Both the position numbers and the translations under genes were made by a program. Shown piece after piece: positions 7,626 to 14,565 of a stretch of DNA of 24,355 bases (the stretch's first letter is position 1; every line of letters begins with the position of its first letter). The stretch covers positions 1 through 24,355 of the forward strand of contig CAXTNV010000045.1 of the NCBI GenBank assembly GCA_964245755.1, given 5' to 3'. This stretch comes from Lichenicoccus sp964245755 (lineage in GTDB: Bacteria > Pseudomonadota > Alphaproteobacteria > Acetobacterales > Acetobacteraceae). Under the pieces are notes generated by a model. It worked only from the letters and a program-made list of their open reading frames with translations. It ran no database searches and was not told the DNA's origin.

Positions 7626-8981
7626 TTGAGAAAGACCTTTGCCATGCGCCTTCCCGTCTCCCTGAGCCACGTCCTGCCAAGCGTGGCCGCGCTGGTCCTG
7701 ATGCTCGCGCCGCCGGCGCTCGCCGCCACCCATGCGCCGCCGAAGCCGGCCGCCGCGCCGGAGGCGCAGGCGGGACAATCGCAGGACGCGATCGTCGCGG
7801 TGGTGAACGGCGCCATCATCACCCGCCGCGACGTCGACAACCGCTCGCGGCTGTTCGCGCTGTCCACCGGCCTGCCGGGGAACGACGAGGTGCAGGGGCA
7901 CCTGAGACCGCAGATCACGCGCCAGCTGATCGACGAGAAGCTGCGCATGCAGGAAATCCAGTCGCGCCGGATCGTGATCACGCCGGAGCAGATCGCGTCG
8001 GCCATCGGCGACATCGAGAAGCGCAACAGCATGAAGCAGAACGCGCTGCGCGACCATCTGCAGCAGGACGGCGTCTCGCTCACCACCCTGATCGACCAGA
8101 TCCGCGTGCAGCTCGGCTGGACCCACGTGCTGCGCGAGCAGCTCGGCGAGCGCGCGCGCATCAGCAACCGCGACATCAAGCAGCGCGAGGAGGCGCTGAA
8201 GCGCGAGGTCGGCCAGCCGGAGTTCGAGATCAGCGAGATCTTCGTGCCGACCGACGATCCGAGGCATGGCCAGGAGGCCTACGCCTTCGCCCAGACCGTG
8301 ATACGGCAGCTGCATGACGGCGCGCCGTTCTCGATCGTGGCGGCGCAGTTCAGCCAGGCGCAGACCGCGCTCGAGGGCGGCTCGCTCGGCTGGGTGCAGG
8401 CGGACGAGCTCGATCCGCAGGTGCTCGACATCGTGCAGCAGATGCCGGTCGGCGCGATCAGCAACCCGATCCTGGTCGCGGGCGGCTACGACGTCGTCAC
8501 CCTGATCGGCAAGCGCGAGGTCGGGCGCGAGATGGCGACCATGATCAACCTGCGCCAGGCCTTCCTCCCCTTCACCTCGACGCTCGACCCGCAGGCCCCG
8601 ACGGCGCAGCAGCGCCAGGCGCTGGCGCGTGCCGAGGCGGTCTCCAAGAGTGCCCGCTCCTGCCCCGACATGGAGGTCGCCAACACCGCCGCCGGCAACG
8701 TGCGTCCGGCCAATCCGGGCGACGTGCAGCTGGACCGGCTGAACCCGCAGATGCGTGCGGTGATCGATCCGCTGAAGCCCGGACAGGCCACCAAGCCGCT
8801 GGTCTCGAACGACGGCATCGCCGTCATCATGGTCTGCTCGCGCGACACCAGGAACCTCGCGGACCGCACGCCGGACGAGATCGCCGACCAGCTGCTCAAC
8901 GAGCGCGTCGAGCAGGTCTCGCGCCAGGTCAATCGCGACCTGCATCGCCGGGCCTCGATCGACATGCGGTCGACCAGCTGA
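7626..8981 (+). CDS. surA: Periplasmic peptidyl-prolyl isomerase/chaperone SurA
   Basis: Periplasmic chaperone for outer-membrane proteins, including the LptD encoded just upstream. A signal peptide (RLPVSLSHVLPSVAALVLMLAPPALAAT) is followed by the SurA N-domain (DAIVAVVNGAIITRRDVDNRSR, QLIDEKLRMQEIQ). Next comes one clear parvulin domain (about 195-300; EFEISEIFVPTDD, GGSLGWVQADELDPQ) and then a second, degenerate one. The start is uncertain. I chose TTG at 7626 because AGGTGA (7615-7620) sits five bases before it. GTG at 7617 and ATG at 7644 are in-frame alternatives, and all three leave a working signal peptide. It lies 13 bases after lptD, which matches their functional link. Confidence 0.9.
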   Translation: MRKTFAMRLPVSLSHVLPSVAALVLMLAPPALAATHAPPKPAAAPEAQAGQSQDAIVAVVNGAIITRRDVDNRSRLFALSTGLPGNDEVQGHLRPQITRQLIDEKLRMQEIQSRRIVITPEQIASAIGDIEKRNSMKQNALRDHLQQDGVSLTTLIDQIRVQLGWTHVLREQLGERARISNRDIKQREEALKREVGQPEFEISEIFVPTDDPRHGQEAYAFAQTVIRQLHDGAPFSIVAAQFSQAQTALEGGSLGWVQADELDPQVLDIVQQMPVGAISNPILVAGGYDVVTLIGKREVGREMATMINLRQAFLPFTSTLDPQAPTAQQRQALARAEAVSKSARSCPDMEVANTAAGNVRPANPGDVQLDRLNPQMRAVIDPLKPGQATKPLVSNDGIAVIMVCSRDTRNLADRTPDEIADQLLNERVEQVSRQVNRDLHRRASIDMRSTS

Positions 8982-9006
8982 GGCCGCGGGCGACGCGACA
9001 CGGCGC

Positions 9007-9849
9007 GTGAGCGGCCCGGGGCGCGACCCCGGCGCATCAGGTGTGGGCCTCGGCTCGATCCGCGACACCATCGCGGCGCACGGCCTGGACGCGCGCAGGT
9101 CGCTCGGCCAGCACTTCCTGCTCGACCTCAACCTGACCGCGCGGATCGCCGCCCTCGCCGGCGATCTCGAGGGCCGCGAGGTGGTCGAGGTCGGCCCCGG
9201 ACCGGGCGGGCTGACGCGCGCTCTGCTGGACAGCCGGGCGACGCGCGTCGTCGCGGTCGAGCTCGATCGCCGCGCCGTCGCGGCACTCGCGGCACTGCAG
9301 GCCGCGCATCCCGGTCGGCTGCAGATCGTCGAGGCCGACGCGACGCGGCGCGACCTCGCCGCCTGCTGCGACCGCCCGCGCCAGGTCGTCGCCAACCTGC
9401 CGTACAACGTGGCGACGCCGCTGCTGGTCGGCTGGCTGCGCCAGGCCGCGTGCTGGGAGCGCATGACGCTGATGTTCCAGATGGAGGTGGCAGCGCGCAT
9501 CTGCGCCGCACCCGACACTCCGGCCTACGGGCGCCTGTCGGTGCTGGCGCAGTGGTGCTGCAGTGCCGCCATGCTGATGCGCCTGCCGCCGGCCGCGTTC
9601 TGGCCGCCGCCGAAGGTGTTCTCCGCGGTGGTCGGGCTGGTGCCGCGCGCCGAGCAGCCGCCGGGCTCGCTGTTCGCCGACATGGAGCGGCTGACCGCGG
9701 CGGCCTTCGGACAGCGCCGCAAGATGCTGCGCGGCGCGCTGCGCGGGCTGGGCGGCGAGGCGCTGCTGTCGCGCGCCGGCATCGACGCCAGCCGGCGCGC
9801 CGAGACCCTCAGCATCGCCGAGTACGACACGCTGGTCCGGCTGCTGTGA
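9007..9849 (+). CDS. rsmA: 16S rRNA (adenine1518-N6/adenine1519-N6)-dimethyltransferase RsmA (KsgA)
   Basis: Cytoplasmic S-adenosylmethionine-dependent enzyme that dimethylates two adjacent adenines in the helix 45 loop of 16S rRNA late in 30S assembly. The 280 residues carry the family start (SLGQHFLLDLNLTARI, about 32-47), SAM motif I VEVGPGPGGLT (60-70), VVAVELDRRA (motif II) and the catalytic NLPYN (130-134). FGQRRKMLRGALR lies in the C-terminal helical domain. The GTG start at 9007 is 25 bases after surA; no in-frame ATG lies before the conserved region. pdxA, which commonly separates surA and rsmA in proteobacteria, is missing here. Confidence 0.93.
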   Translation: MSGPGRDPGASGVGLGSIRDTIAAHGLDARRSLGQHFLLDLNLTARIAALAGDLEGREVVEVGPGPGGLTRALLDSRATRVVAVELDRRAVAALAALQAAHPGRLQIVEADATRRDLAACCDRPRQVVANLPYNVATPLLVGWLRQAACWERMTLMFQMEVAARICAAPDTPAYGRLSVLAQWCCSAAMLMRLPPAAFWPPPKVFSAVVGLVPRAEQPPGSLFADMERLTAAAFGQRRKMLRGALRGLGGEALLSRAGIDASRRAETLSIAEYDTLVRLL

Positions 9850-9889
9850 TGCCGCTACACCAGGGCGCGACCACCTCAGGGACAACACG

Positions 9890-10696
9890 ATGCGGCATCT
9901 CGTTCTCGTCGGCGTGCTGGCGCCGCTGGCTCCGCTCGCCGCCGCGGCAATGCAGCCTGCGCTGCAGCGCGCGCTCGACGCGCCCACGCGCAGCGAGAAG
10001 TTCGTGGCGCGCGACGGCGCGCGTCACCCGGCGCAGGAACTCTCGTTCTTCGGCGTGACGCCGCACGCGAGCGTGGTCGAGATCTGGCCCGGCGGCGGCT
10101 ACTGGACCCAGATCCTGGCACCGCTGCTGCACGACCGCGGCACCTATTACGCGGCATTCGGCTCGCCGGACGGCGACCAGACGGAGAGCCACTTCGCGTT
10201 GTCGCCGGCCTTCCGGCAGATGCTCGGGGCGCACCCGGACGTCTACGGCAAGGTCACGCCGACCGTGTTCGGCGCGCGCCATCCCGAGCTGGCACCGGCC
10301 GGCAGCGCCGACCTCGTGCTGACCTTCCGCAACCTGCACAACTGGATGGAGGCGGGGAACGCCGAGACGATGCTGGCCTCGATCCGCCGCGCCCTGAAGC
10401 CGGGCGGCATCCTCGGCATCGAGGACCATCGCGGCAGCACCAGCAAGCCGCAGGATCCCAGGGCCGAGGACGGCTACGTGCGGCAGGACTACGCCGAGGC
10501 GCTGATCGAGCATGCCGGGTTCAGGCTGGTCGCGACGTCCGAGCTGAACGCCAACCCGCGCGACACCGCGAACTGGCCGAAGGGCGTGTGGACGCTGCCG
10601 CCCACGCTGGCGCTGGGCAAGCTCGACCGCGCCAAGTACCAGGCGATCGGCGAAGCGGACAACTTCGTGCTGAAGTTCGCCAAGACCGGAAGCTGA
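9890..10696 (+). CDS. Class I methyltransferase-like protein with N-terminal signal peptide
   Basis: A 268-residue protein that opens with a secretion-type leader (MRHLVLVGVLAPLAPLAAAA). It continues with a Rossmann-type methyltransferase fold: motif I is VVEIWPGGGYWTQILAPLL, the acidic/strand region is DLVLTFRNLHNWM, and the post-motif is IRRALKPGGILGIEDHR. This matches the family of predicted methyltransferases grouped as COG4798 by my recollection, which often carry signal peptides. A periplasmic location would be odd for an enzyme that needs S-adenosylmethionine. Either the leader is not cleaved, or the fold serves another purpose. It sits 40 bases after rsmA with its own Shine-Dalgarno-like AGGGA, and may be read through from the lpt operon. 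The reaction and substrate are unknown. Confidence 0.8.
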   Translation: MRHLVLVGVLAPLAPLAAAAMQPALQRALDAPTRSEKFVARDGARHPAQELSFFGVTPHASVVEIWPGGGYWTQILAPLLHDRGTYYAAFGSPDGDQTESHFALSPAFRQMLGAHPDVYGKVTPTVFGARHPELAPAGSADLVLTFRNLHNWMEAGNAETMLASIRRALKPGGILGIEDHRGSTSKPQDPRAEDGYVRQDYAEALIEHAGFRLVATSELNANPRDTANWPKGVWTLPPTLALGKLDRAKYQAIGEADNFVLKFAKTGS

Positions 10697-10727
10697 ACCC
10701 CCGGACGGCCTGCGCGGTCGCCTCGTC

Positions 10728-11165
10728 TCAGATCTCCAGGCGCTCGCCCCTGACCAAGCTGCAGCCGGCGATGCGCCAGCTGCCGTCGGGCTCGTGCTCC
10801 ATGTCGTAAAGCGCGAGCGCCGCCTGCCCGTCCGAGCCGATCAGCTCGACCTTCTGCGTGAGCATGCCGTCGCGCCCGGCCGCGAGGCCGCCGAAGCTGA
10901 AGGATCGCGGGCGTATGATCACCTCGTATCCCGCCCGCACCATCGCCAGGAACTGCGTCGCGTCGCCGAACTTGGCGCGTATCGCCGGAGCCGCCAGCGC
11001 CAGTGCCGCGACGCCGTCATCGTGCCGCAGCGCCTCGATCTGCGCGGTGATCACGTGCCGGATCGCGCCCTGCTCGGCGGCGGCCGCCTGCTGCGCGCGC
11101 GCCGGCATTGGGGTGCACAGCGGCGTGCAGGCGGCGAGCAGGAGGGCGATCAGGACCCGGCGCAT
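10728..11165 (-). CDS. Secreted DUF4864 domain protein
   Basis: A 145-residue protein with a signal peptide (MRRVLIALLLAACTPLCTPMPARAQ). The DUF4864 domain that follows shows IRHVITAQIEALRHDDGVAALALAAPAIRAKFGDATQFLAMVRAGYEVIIRPRSFSFG and a closing region DGSWRIAGCSLVRG. The domain resembles NTF2-like/SnoaL folds in its strand pattern, but its function is unknown. The two Cys in the leader sit at LAACTPLC and could suggest a lipobox (LAAC), so a lipoprotein is possible. The start has GGAGGT six bases upstream. It converges on the methyltransferase-like gene with 31 bases between stops, where I see no clear terminator. Confidence 0.78.
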   Translation of the reverse strand: MRRVLIALLLAACTPLCTPMPARAQQAAAAEQGAIRHVITAQIEALRHDDGVAALALAAPAIRAKFGDATQFLAMVRAGYEVIIRPRSFSFGGLAAGRDGMLTQKVELIGSDGQAALALYDMEHEPDGSWRIAGCSLVRGERLEI

Positions 11166-11291
11166 CGACGACCTCCGGCGGTGCCGCTTCCGGCGGCGTC
11201 GCCGCGTGCACTGGATCAGAACTCGGCTCGCCCCGCCAGCGATGTTTGACGGCGGCAGCCTCGAGGCGCCGCGGCTTGCTGCGGCACCGGC

Positions 11292-12248
11292 TCAGCCGAG
11301 AGCGGCGGCAACGAGCCCGGCGATCCCGGCCTGGGCGGCCTCGAGATGTCCGAGCGGCGCGTTCGAGCCGCTCATGCAGCAGGCGATCAGGATCGGCGCG
11401 CGCGGCGGCGGCGGCCAGGCCCAGGCGAGGTCGACGATGGCGCCGTTGCCGCCGGTGCCGGTCTTGTCGCCGACGATCCAGTCCCGCGGCAGGCCGGCGC
11501 GCAGACGCTTCCTGCCGGTGGCGCAGTTCCTCAGCCATCCGCGCAGGGCGTCGCGGCTGCCGGCCTTCAGCACCTCGCCGAGCAGGATCCTGCGCATCGT
11601 GGCCAGCATCGCGTGCGGCGTCGTGGTGTCGCGCGGATCGCCCGGCAGGTTCGCGTTCAGGGCGAGCTCGGTGCGGTCCAGCCGGGTCGCCGGGTCGCCG
11701 CACGCGCGCAGGAACCCGGTGAGCCCGGCAGGACCGCCGCAGAGCCCGAGCAGCAGGTTGGCGGCGGCGTTGTCGCTGACCTCGACCGCAGCCTCGGCGA
11801 GCTGCTGCACGCTCAGGCTGCCGGGCGCCGAACCGGCGGCGCCGAGAGCGGCGCGCGTCACCGGCGAATGCGGCAGCAGGTCGGAGGCGGCGTAGCGGAC
11901 CGGGCTGCCGGCCCTGATCCGCCCGGCGTCGATCCCGGCCAGGATGCAGGCCGCGAGCAGCCATTTGAAGCTCGACGCCATCGCGAACCGTTCATCCGCG
12001 CGATAGAGGAGCGACATGCCGTCGCCGGTATCGATCGCCGCGACGCCGATGCGGCCGCCGGTGCGCGCCTCCATGGTTTCGATCCGGCCTTGGAACGTCG
12101 TCGCAGGGCGGTTCCGGGCGCGAGCGGGCCGGATGCCGGCGATGGCAGCGGCGCCGCTGCCGGCAAGCAGAGTCCGGCGTCGCGGGGAACCGCGGAGATG
12201 CCCGGCCGTCGATGCGTCCTTCGCGCCATCAGGACTGCACACAGTCAC
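11292..12248 (-). CDS. Class A beta-lactamase with Tat-like leader
   Basis: Periplasmic serine beta-lactamase of 318 residues. All class A signatures are present: S92-x-x-K95 (SSFK, Ambler Ser70/Lys73), S158-D-N (Ser130 loop), E194-L-A-L-N198 (Glu166/Asn170, omega loop) and K262-T-G (Lys234). The family opens the beta-lactam ring through an acyl-serine intermediate. The leader SPRRRTLLAGSGAAAIAG looks like a twin-arginine export signal. I chose GTG at 12248 because AGGA lies six bases upstream and no start codon between there and the leader is better. A GTG two codons later is equivalent. The substrate spectrum cannot be told from sequence. It does not resemble the common mobile enzymes closely, and no mobile element is near, so it is probably a resident chromosomal gene. 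Confidence 0.87.
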   Translation of the reverse strand: MTVCSPDGAKDASTAGHLRGSPRRRTLLAGSGAAAIAGIRPARARNRPATTFQGRIETMEARTGGRIGVAAIDTGDGMSLLYRADERFAMASSFKWLLAACILAGIDAGRIRAGSPVRYAASDLLPHSPVTRAALGAAGSAPGSLSVQQLAEAAVEVSDNAAANLLLGLCGGPAGLTGFLRACGDPATRLDRTELALNANLPGDPRDTTTPHAMLATMRRILLGEVLKAGSRDALRGWLRNCATGRKRLRAGLPRDWIVGDKTGTGGNGAIVDLAWAWPPPPRAPILIACCMSGSNAPLGHLEAAQAGIAGLVAAALG

Positions 12249-12420
12249 GCTTGATCCTCTCCAGCTCGTTCGCGTTCGCCTCGGCCCCGTGATGCGCAGC
12301 AGGTCGTCGATCTCGGCCAGCGCGGCGCGGGCGTCGGTGGTCCGGCACTGCGCGCCACCGCCTGAGCCGGCTTTCCGAAGTTCGTCGCCGCGGTCGCGTA
12401 TGGCGGCTCCAGCCTGGGCA
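12231..12420 (-). pseudogene. Possible decayed or frameshifted short reading frame upstream of the beta-lactamase
   Basis: Between the tetR stop and the beta-lactamase start, the minus strand has codon use that looks coding but jumps frame. One frame reads CRTTDARAALAEIDDLLRITG with almost every codon ending in G or C (about 12342-12280). From the GGGG at about 12287-12284 the continuing sense AEANANELERIKRDCVQS-stop lies in another frame and ends at 12231, just inside the beta-lactamase start. A single extra G in that run would join the two. A third frame upstream also looks protein-like (PPYATAATNFGKPAQAVA). I do not recognise the product. It may be a gene remnant, a sequencing indel, or chance in GC-rich DNA. 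Confidence 0.3.
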
Positions 12421-12474
12421 CGCCCGCCGCTACGCAGGCCGGGGCAGGAACATGCCTCACCCGCCGTTGCGGCT

Positions 12475-13095
12475 CTAGCTCCGCACCAGCGCCTCGGCCA
12501 TCCGATGCACCACCTGCGCCGCGCTGACCTGCTCCTCGACCGGTCCGGAGACCAGCCGCTCCGCCTCCAGCATGACGAGGCCGTGCAGGGTCGACCAGAC
12601 CCAGGCGGCGGTGGCCCGCACATCCGCCGGAGCGACGAGGCTCGAGATCCGCCCCAGCAGATCGTCGAAGGCGTCGCCTGCCGATCGCCGCAGCGCGTCG
12701 TCCCGCGTCGTGCGCAGCAGTCGGGAGGCGAACATCAGCCGGTAGAGACCGAAATTGACCCTGCCGAAGTCCAGGTAGGCGAGGCAGGACCGCTCGAACC
12801 GCTCGCCCCTGGTCCAAGTGCCCGCAACATCCAGCGCAGCCCGGAAGTGCTGGAACCCCTCGGTCGCGACCGCCTCGAGCAGCGCCTCGCGGCTGCTGAA
12901 GTGCCGGTACGGAGCCGGTTGAGAGACGCCCAGCCCGGCGGCCAGCGCCTTCAACGAGATCGCCTCCGGTGCGGTGGTCCCGAGCGCGTCGCGCGCGGCC
13001 GCGACCAGCGCCGTGCGCAGGTCGCCGTGGTGGTAGGTGCTTGCCTGCTTGACGGCCGGGGCGACAGGGACGCGCGGTTCCGGGCGAGCTACCAT
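12475..13095 (-). CDS. TetR/AcrR-family transcriptional regulator
   Basis: A 206-residue TetR-type repressor. The N-terminal helix-turn-helix lies at about 24-68 (YHHGDLRTALVAAARDAL, then ISLKALAAGLGVSQPAPYRHF and SSREALLEAVATEGF). The C-terminal helical ligand domain resembles the TetR_C_33/WHG type (FGRVNFGLYRLMFAS, AWVWSTLHGLVMLEAE). The ligand is unknown. It is divergent from the carotenoid oxygenase gene. Two near-identical palindromes occupy the 77-base gap, one touching its own ATG and the other the promoter of the oxygenase. I infer that it represses the oxygenase and itself, with a hydrophobic substrate or product as the likely inducer. Confidence 0.88.
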   Translation of the reverse strand: MVARPEPRVPVAPAVKQASTYHHGDLRTALVAAARDALGTTAPEAISLKALAAGLGVSQPAPYRHFSSREALLEAVATEGFQHFRAALDVAGTWTRGERFERSCLAYLDFGRVNFGLYRLMFASRLLRTTRDDALRRSAGDAFDDLLGRISSLVAPADVRATAAWVWSTLHGLVMLEAERLVSGPVEEQVSAAQVVHRMAEALVRS

Positions 13096-13112
13096 GTAAT
13101 TTCCTATAACAT
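13094..13112. promoter_or_regulatory. Operator-like inverted repeat O1, tetR side
   Basis: ATGTAAT, spacer TTCCT, ATAACAT: seven-base arms with one mismatch. It overlaps the tetR start codon, so a repressor bound here would block tetR expression. It has the same left arm and geometry as the site at 13140-13158, centre to centre 46 bases. Confidence 0.6.
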
Positions 13113-13117
13113 AACGC

Positions 13118-13146
13118 TTGACGGAGCGGCGGTGACCGGATGTAAT
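13118..13146 (+). promoter_or_regulatory. Sigma-70-type promoter for the carotenoid oxygenase gene
   Basis: TTGACG at 13118-13123 and TGTAAT at 13141-13146 are separated by exactly 17 bases, each one or two mismatches from consensus. The start point predicted at about 13153 leaves a leader of about 20 bases with AGGT before the ATG at 13173. The -10 box lies inside operator-like site O2. Confidence 0.55.
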
Positions 13147-13158
13147 ACCTCATCACAT
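13140..13158. promoter_or_regulatory. Operator-like inverted repeat O2 covering the oxygenase -10 box
   Basis: ATGTAAT, spacer ACCTC, ATCACAT: seven-base arms with one mismatch, and the same 7-5-7 layout as O1. Occupancy would hide the -10 element at 13141-13146. The divergent TetR protein is the natural candidate ligand (inference). Confidence 0.6.
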
Positions 13159-13172
13159 AGGTCCGTCGCGAC

Positions 13173-14531
13173 ATGTCCGTCCCCGAGCAGCACGTCGCGC
13201 GTCGCCCGCACGTCAACCCCTTCCTGGCCGGCAACTACGCTCCGATCGATACGGAAACCACCGCCTTCGACCTGCCGGTGCAGGGCCGCATCCCGGAGGA
13301 ACTGGAGGGCCGGCTGCTGCGCATCGGCCCCAACCCGATCGGAAGCACTCTGCGCCAGGAGGGCTACCACTGGTTCACGGGGAGCGGGATGGCGCACGGG
13401 CTGCGGCTCCGTGGCGGCCGGGCCGAGTGGTATCGCAGCCGCTTCGTCGTCTCCGACGGCATCGCGGTGCCGCTGGGCCGGCCCGCCCTGCCCGGTCCGC
13501 GCAACGGGCCGCGGGAGAACACCGCCAACACCAACGTCGTCGACATCGGCGGACGCACCTACGCCATCGTCGAGGCGGGCGGCCTGCCGGTCGAGCTGAG
13601 CTACACGCTGGAGAGCGTCGCGCGCTCCGACCTGGCCGGCACGCTCCGGCACGGCTTCGCCGCGCATCCCAAGCTCGACCCCATGACCGGGAAGCTGCAC
13701 GTGCTGACCTACGAGCCGGGCCTGCAGGCGCTGAGCTACCTGCTGGTCGAGCCGGACGGGCGCTCGCGCAACGTCGCCCAGTTGCCCGCCGCGCACTGCC
13801 CGATGGTGCACGACGTGGCGTTCACCGCCACCCGGGTGATCGTGCTCGACCTGCCCGTGTGCTTCGAGGCGGCAGGCGTCGGTCACGGCTTCCCGTTCGC
13901 GTGGAACCCGCAACATGTCCCGCGCATCGGGCTGCTGCCGCGCGACGGCGACATCTCCGGCTTGCGCTGGGTGGAGGCGCCGTCCTGCTACGTGTTCCAC
14001 GTGATGAACGCCTTCGACGACGGCGACGGCGTGGTGATCGACGTGGTGCGGCACGGGCGCGTCTTCGACCGCGAACGCCGCGGCCCGGACGGGGGAGCGC
14101 CGAAGCTGGTCCGGTGGCGCATCGACCTGCGCGGGGCGCTCAGCGAGACGGTGCTGGAGGCGCGCGGCTGCGAGTTCCCGCGCCTCAACGACGCCTTCGC
14201 CGGCCGGCCCTATCGCTACGGCTACACGGCTGCGGCGGAAGGCCTGCGCTTCGGGCCTGCCTACAAGCACGACGTCGCCGCCGGGCGCACCGAGACCCAC
14301 CAGTATGGCGCGGGGCGGGCGACGCTGGAACCCGTCTTCATTGCCCGCCAGGGATCCGTCGACGAGGATGACGGCTGGATCATGTCCTACGTCTACGACG
14401 CCGGGCGGGACGCGTCCGACGTCGTGATCCTGGACGCGAAGGCCTTCTCCGACATCCCGGTCGCGACCATTGCGTTGCCGGTGCGAGTGCCGTTCGGCTT
14501 CCACGGCAACTGGCTGCCGGATCGCGCCTGA
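13173..14531 (+). CDS. Carotenoid oxygenase (RPE65/CCD family)
   Basis: A 452-residue non-haem iron dioxygenase of the carotenoid cleavage/lignostilbene dioxygenase family. It cleaves a C=C bond of a polyene or stilbene with O2. The four iron-binding histidines are recognisable as H165 (AAHPKLD), H213 (MVHDVAF), H276 (YVFHVMNAF) and H444 (GFHGNWLP). The N-terminal RIPEELEGRLLRIGPNP and the WFTGSGMAHGLRL segment are family hallmarks, and the length is normal for bacterial members. There is no signal peptide. Expression is probably controlled by the divergent TetR gene through O1/O2. The aldo/keto reductase and hydrolase genes converge on it with 34 bases between stops. The substrate cannot be decided: apocarotenoids and lignin-type stilbenes are both possible. 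Confidence 0.92.
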   Translation: MSVPEQHVARRPHVNPFLAGNYAPIDTETTAFDLPVQGRIPEELEGRLLRIGPNPIGSTLRQEGYHWFTGSGMAHGLRLRGGRAEWYRSRFVVSDGIAVPLGRPALPGPRNGPRENTANTNVVDIGGRTYAIVEAGGLPVELSYTLESVARSDLAGTLRHGFAAHPKLDPMTGKLHVLTYEPGLQALSYLLVEPDGRSRNVAQLPAAHCPMVHDVAFTATRVIVLDLPVCFEAAGVGHGFPFAWNPQHVPRIGLLPRDGDISGLRWVEAPSCYVFHVMNAFDDGDGVVIDVVRHGRVFDRERRGPDGGAPKLVRWRIDLRGALSETVLEARGCEFPRLNDAFAGRPYRYGYTAAAEGLRFGPAYKHDVAAGRTETHQYGAGRATLEPVFIARQGSVDEDDGWIMSYVYDAGRDASDVVILDAKAFSDIPVATIALPVRVPFGFHGNWLPDRA

Positions 14532-14565
14532 AGCGGGGGGCGATGCCGCTCCGGGCCCGGGCGCC

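Noticed and set aside
5267..9518. Very long minus-strand frames opposite lptD, surA and rsmA (970 and 646 codons)
   Set aside because: These are antisense shadows with Val/Gly/Asp/Arg bias and no recognisable motif. The plus-strand proteins are unambiguous.
14532..14565. Possible terminator between the converging oxygenase and aldo/keto reductase genes
   Set aside because: Only a short CCGGGCCCGG palindrome and a five-base AGCGG/CCGCT pairing are present, with no T tract. This is not distinguishable from GC-rich background.
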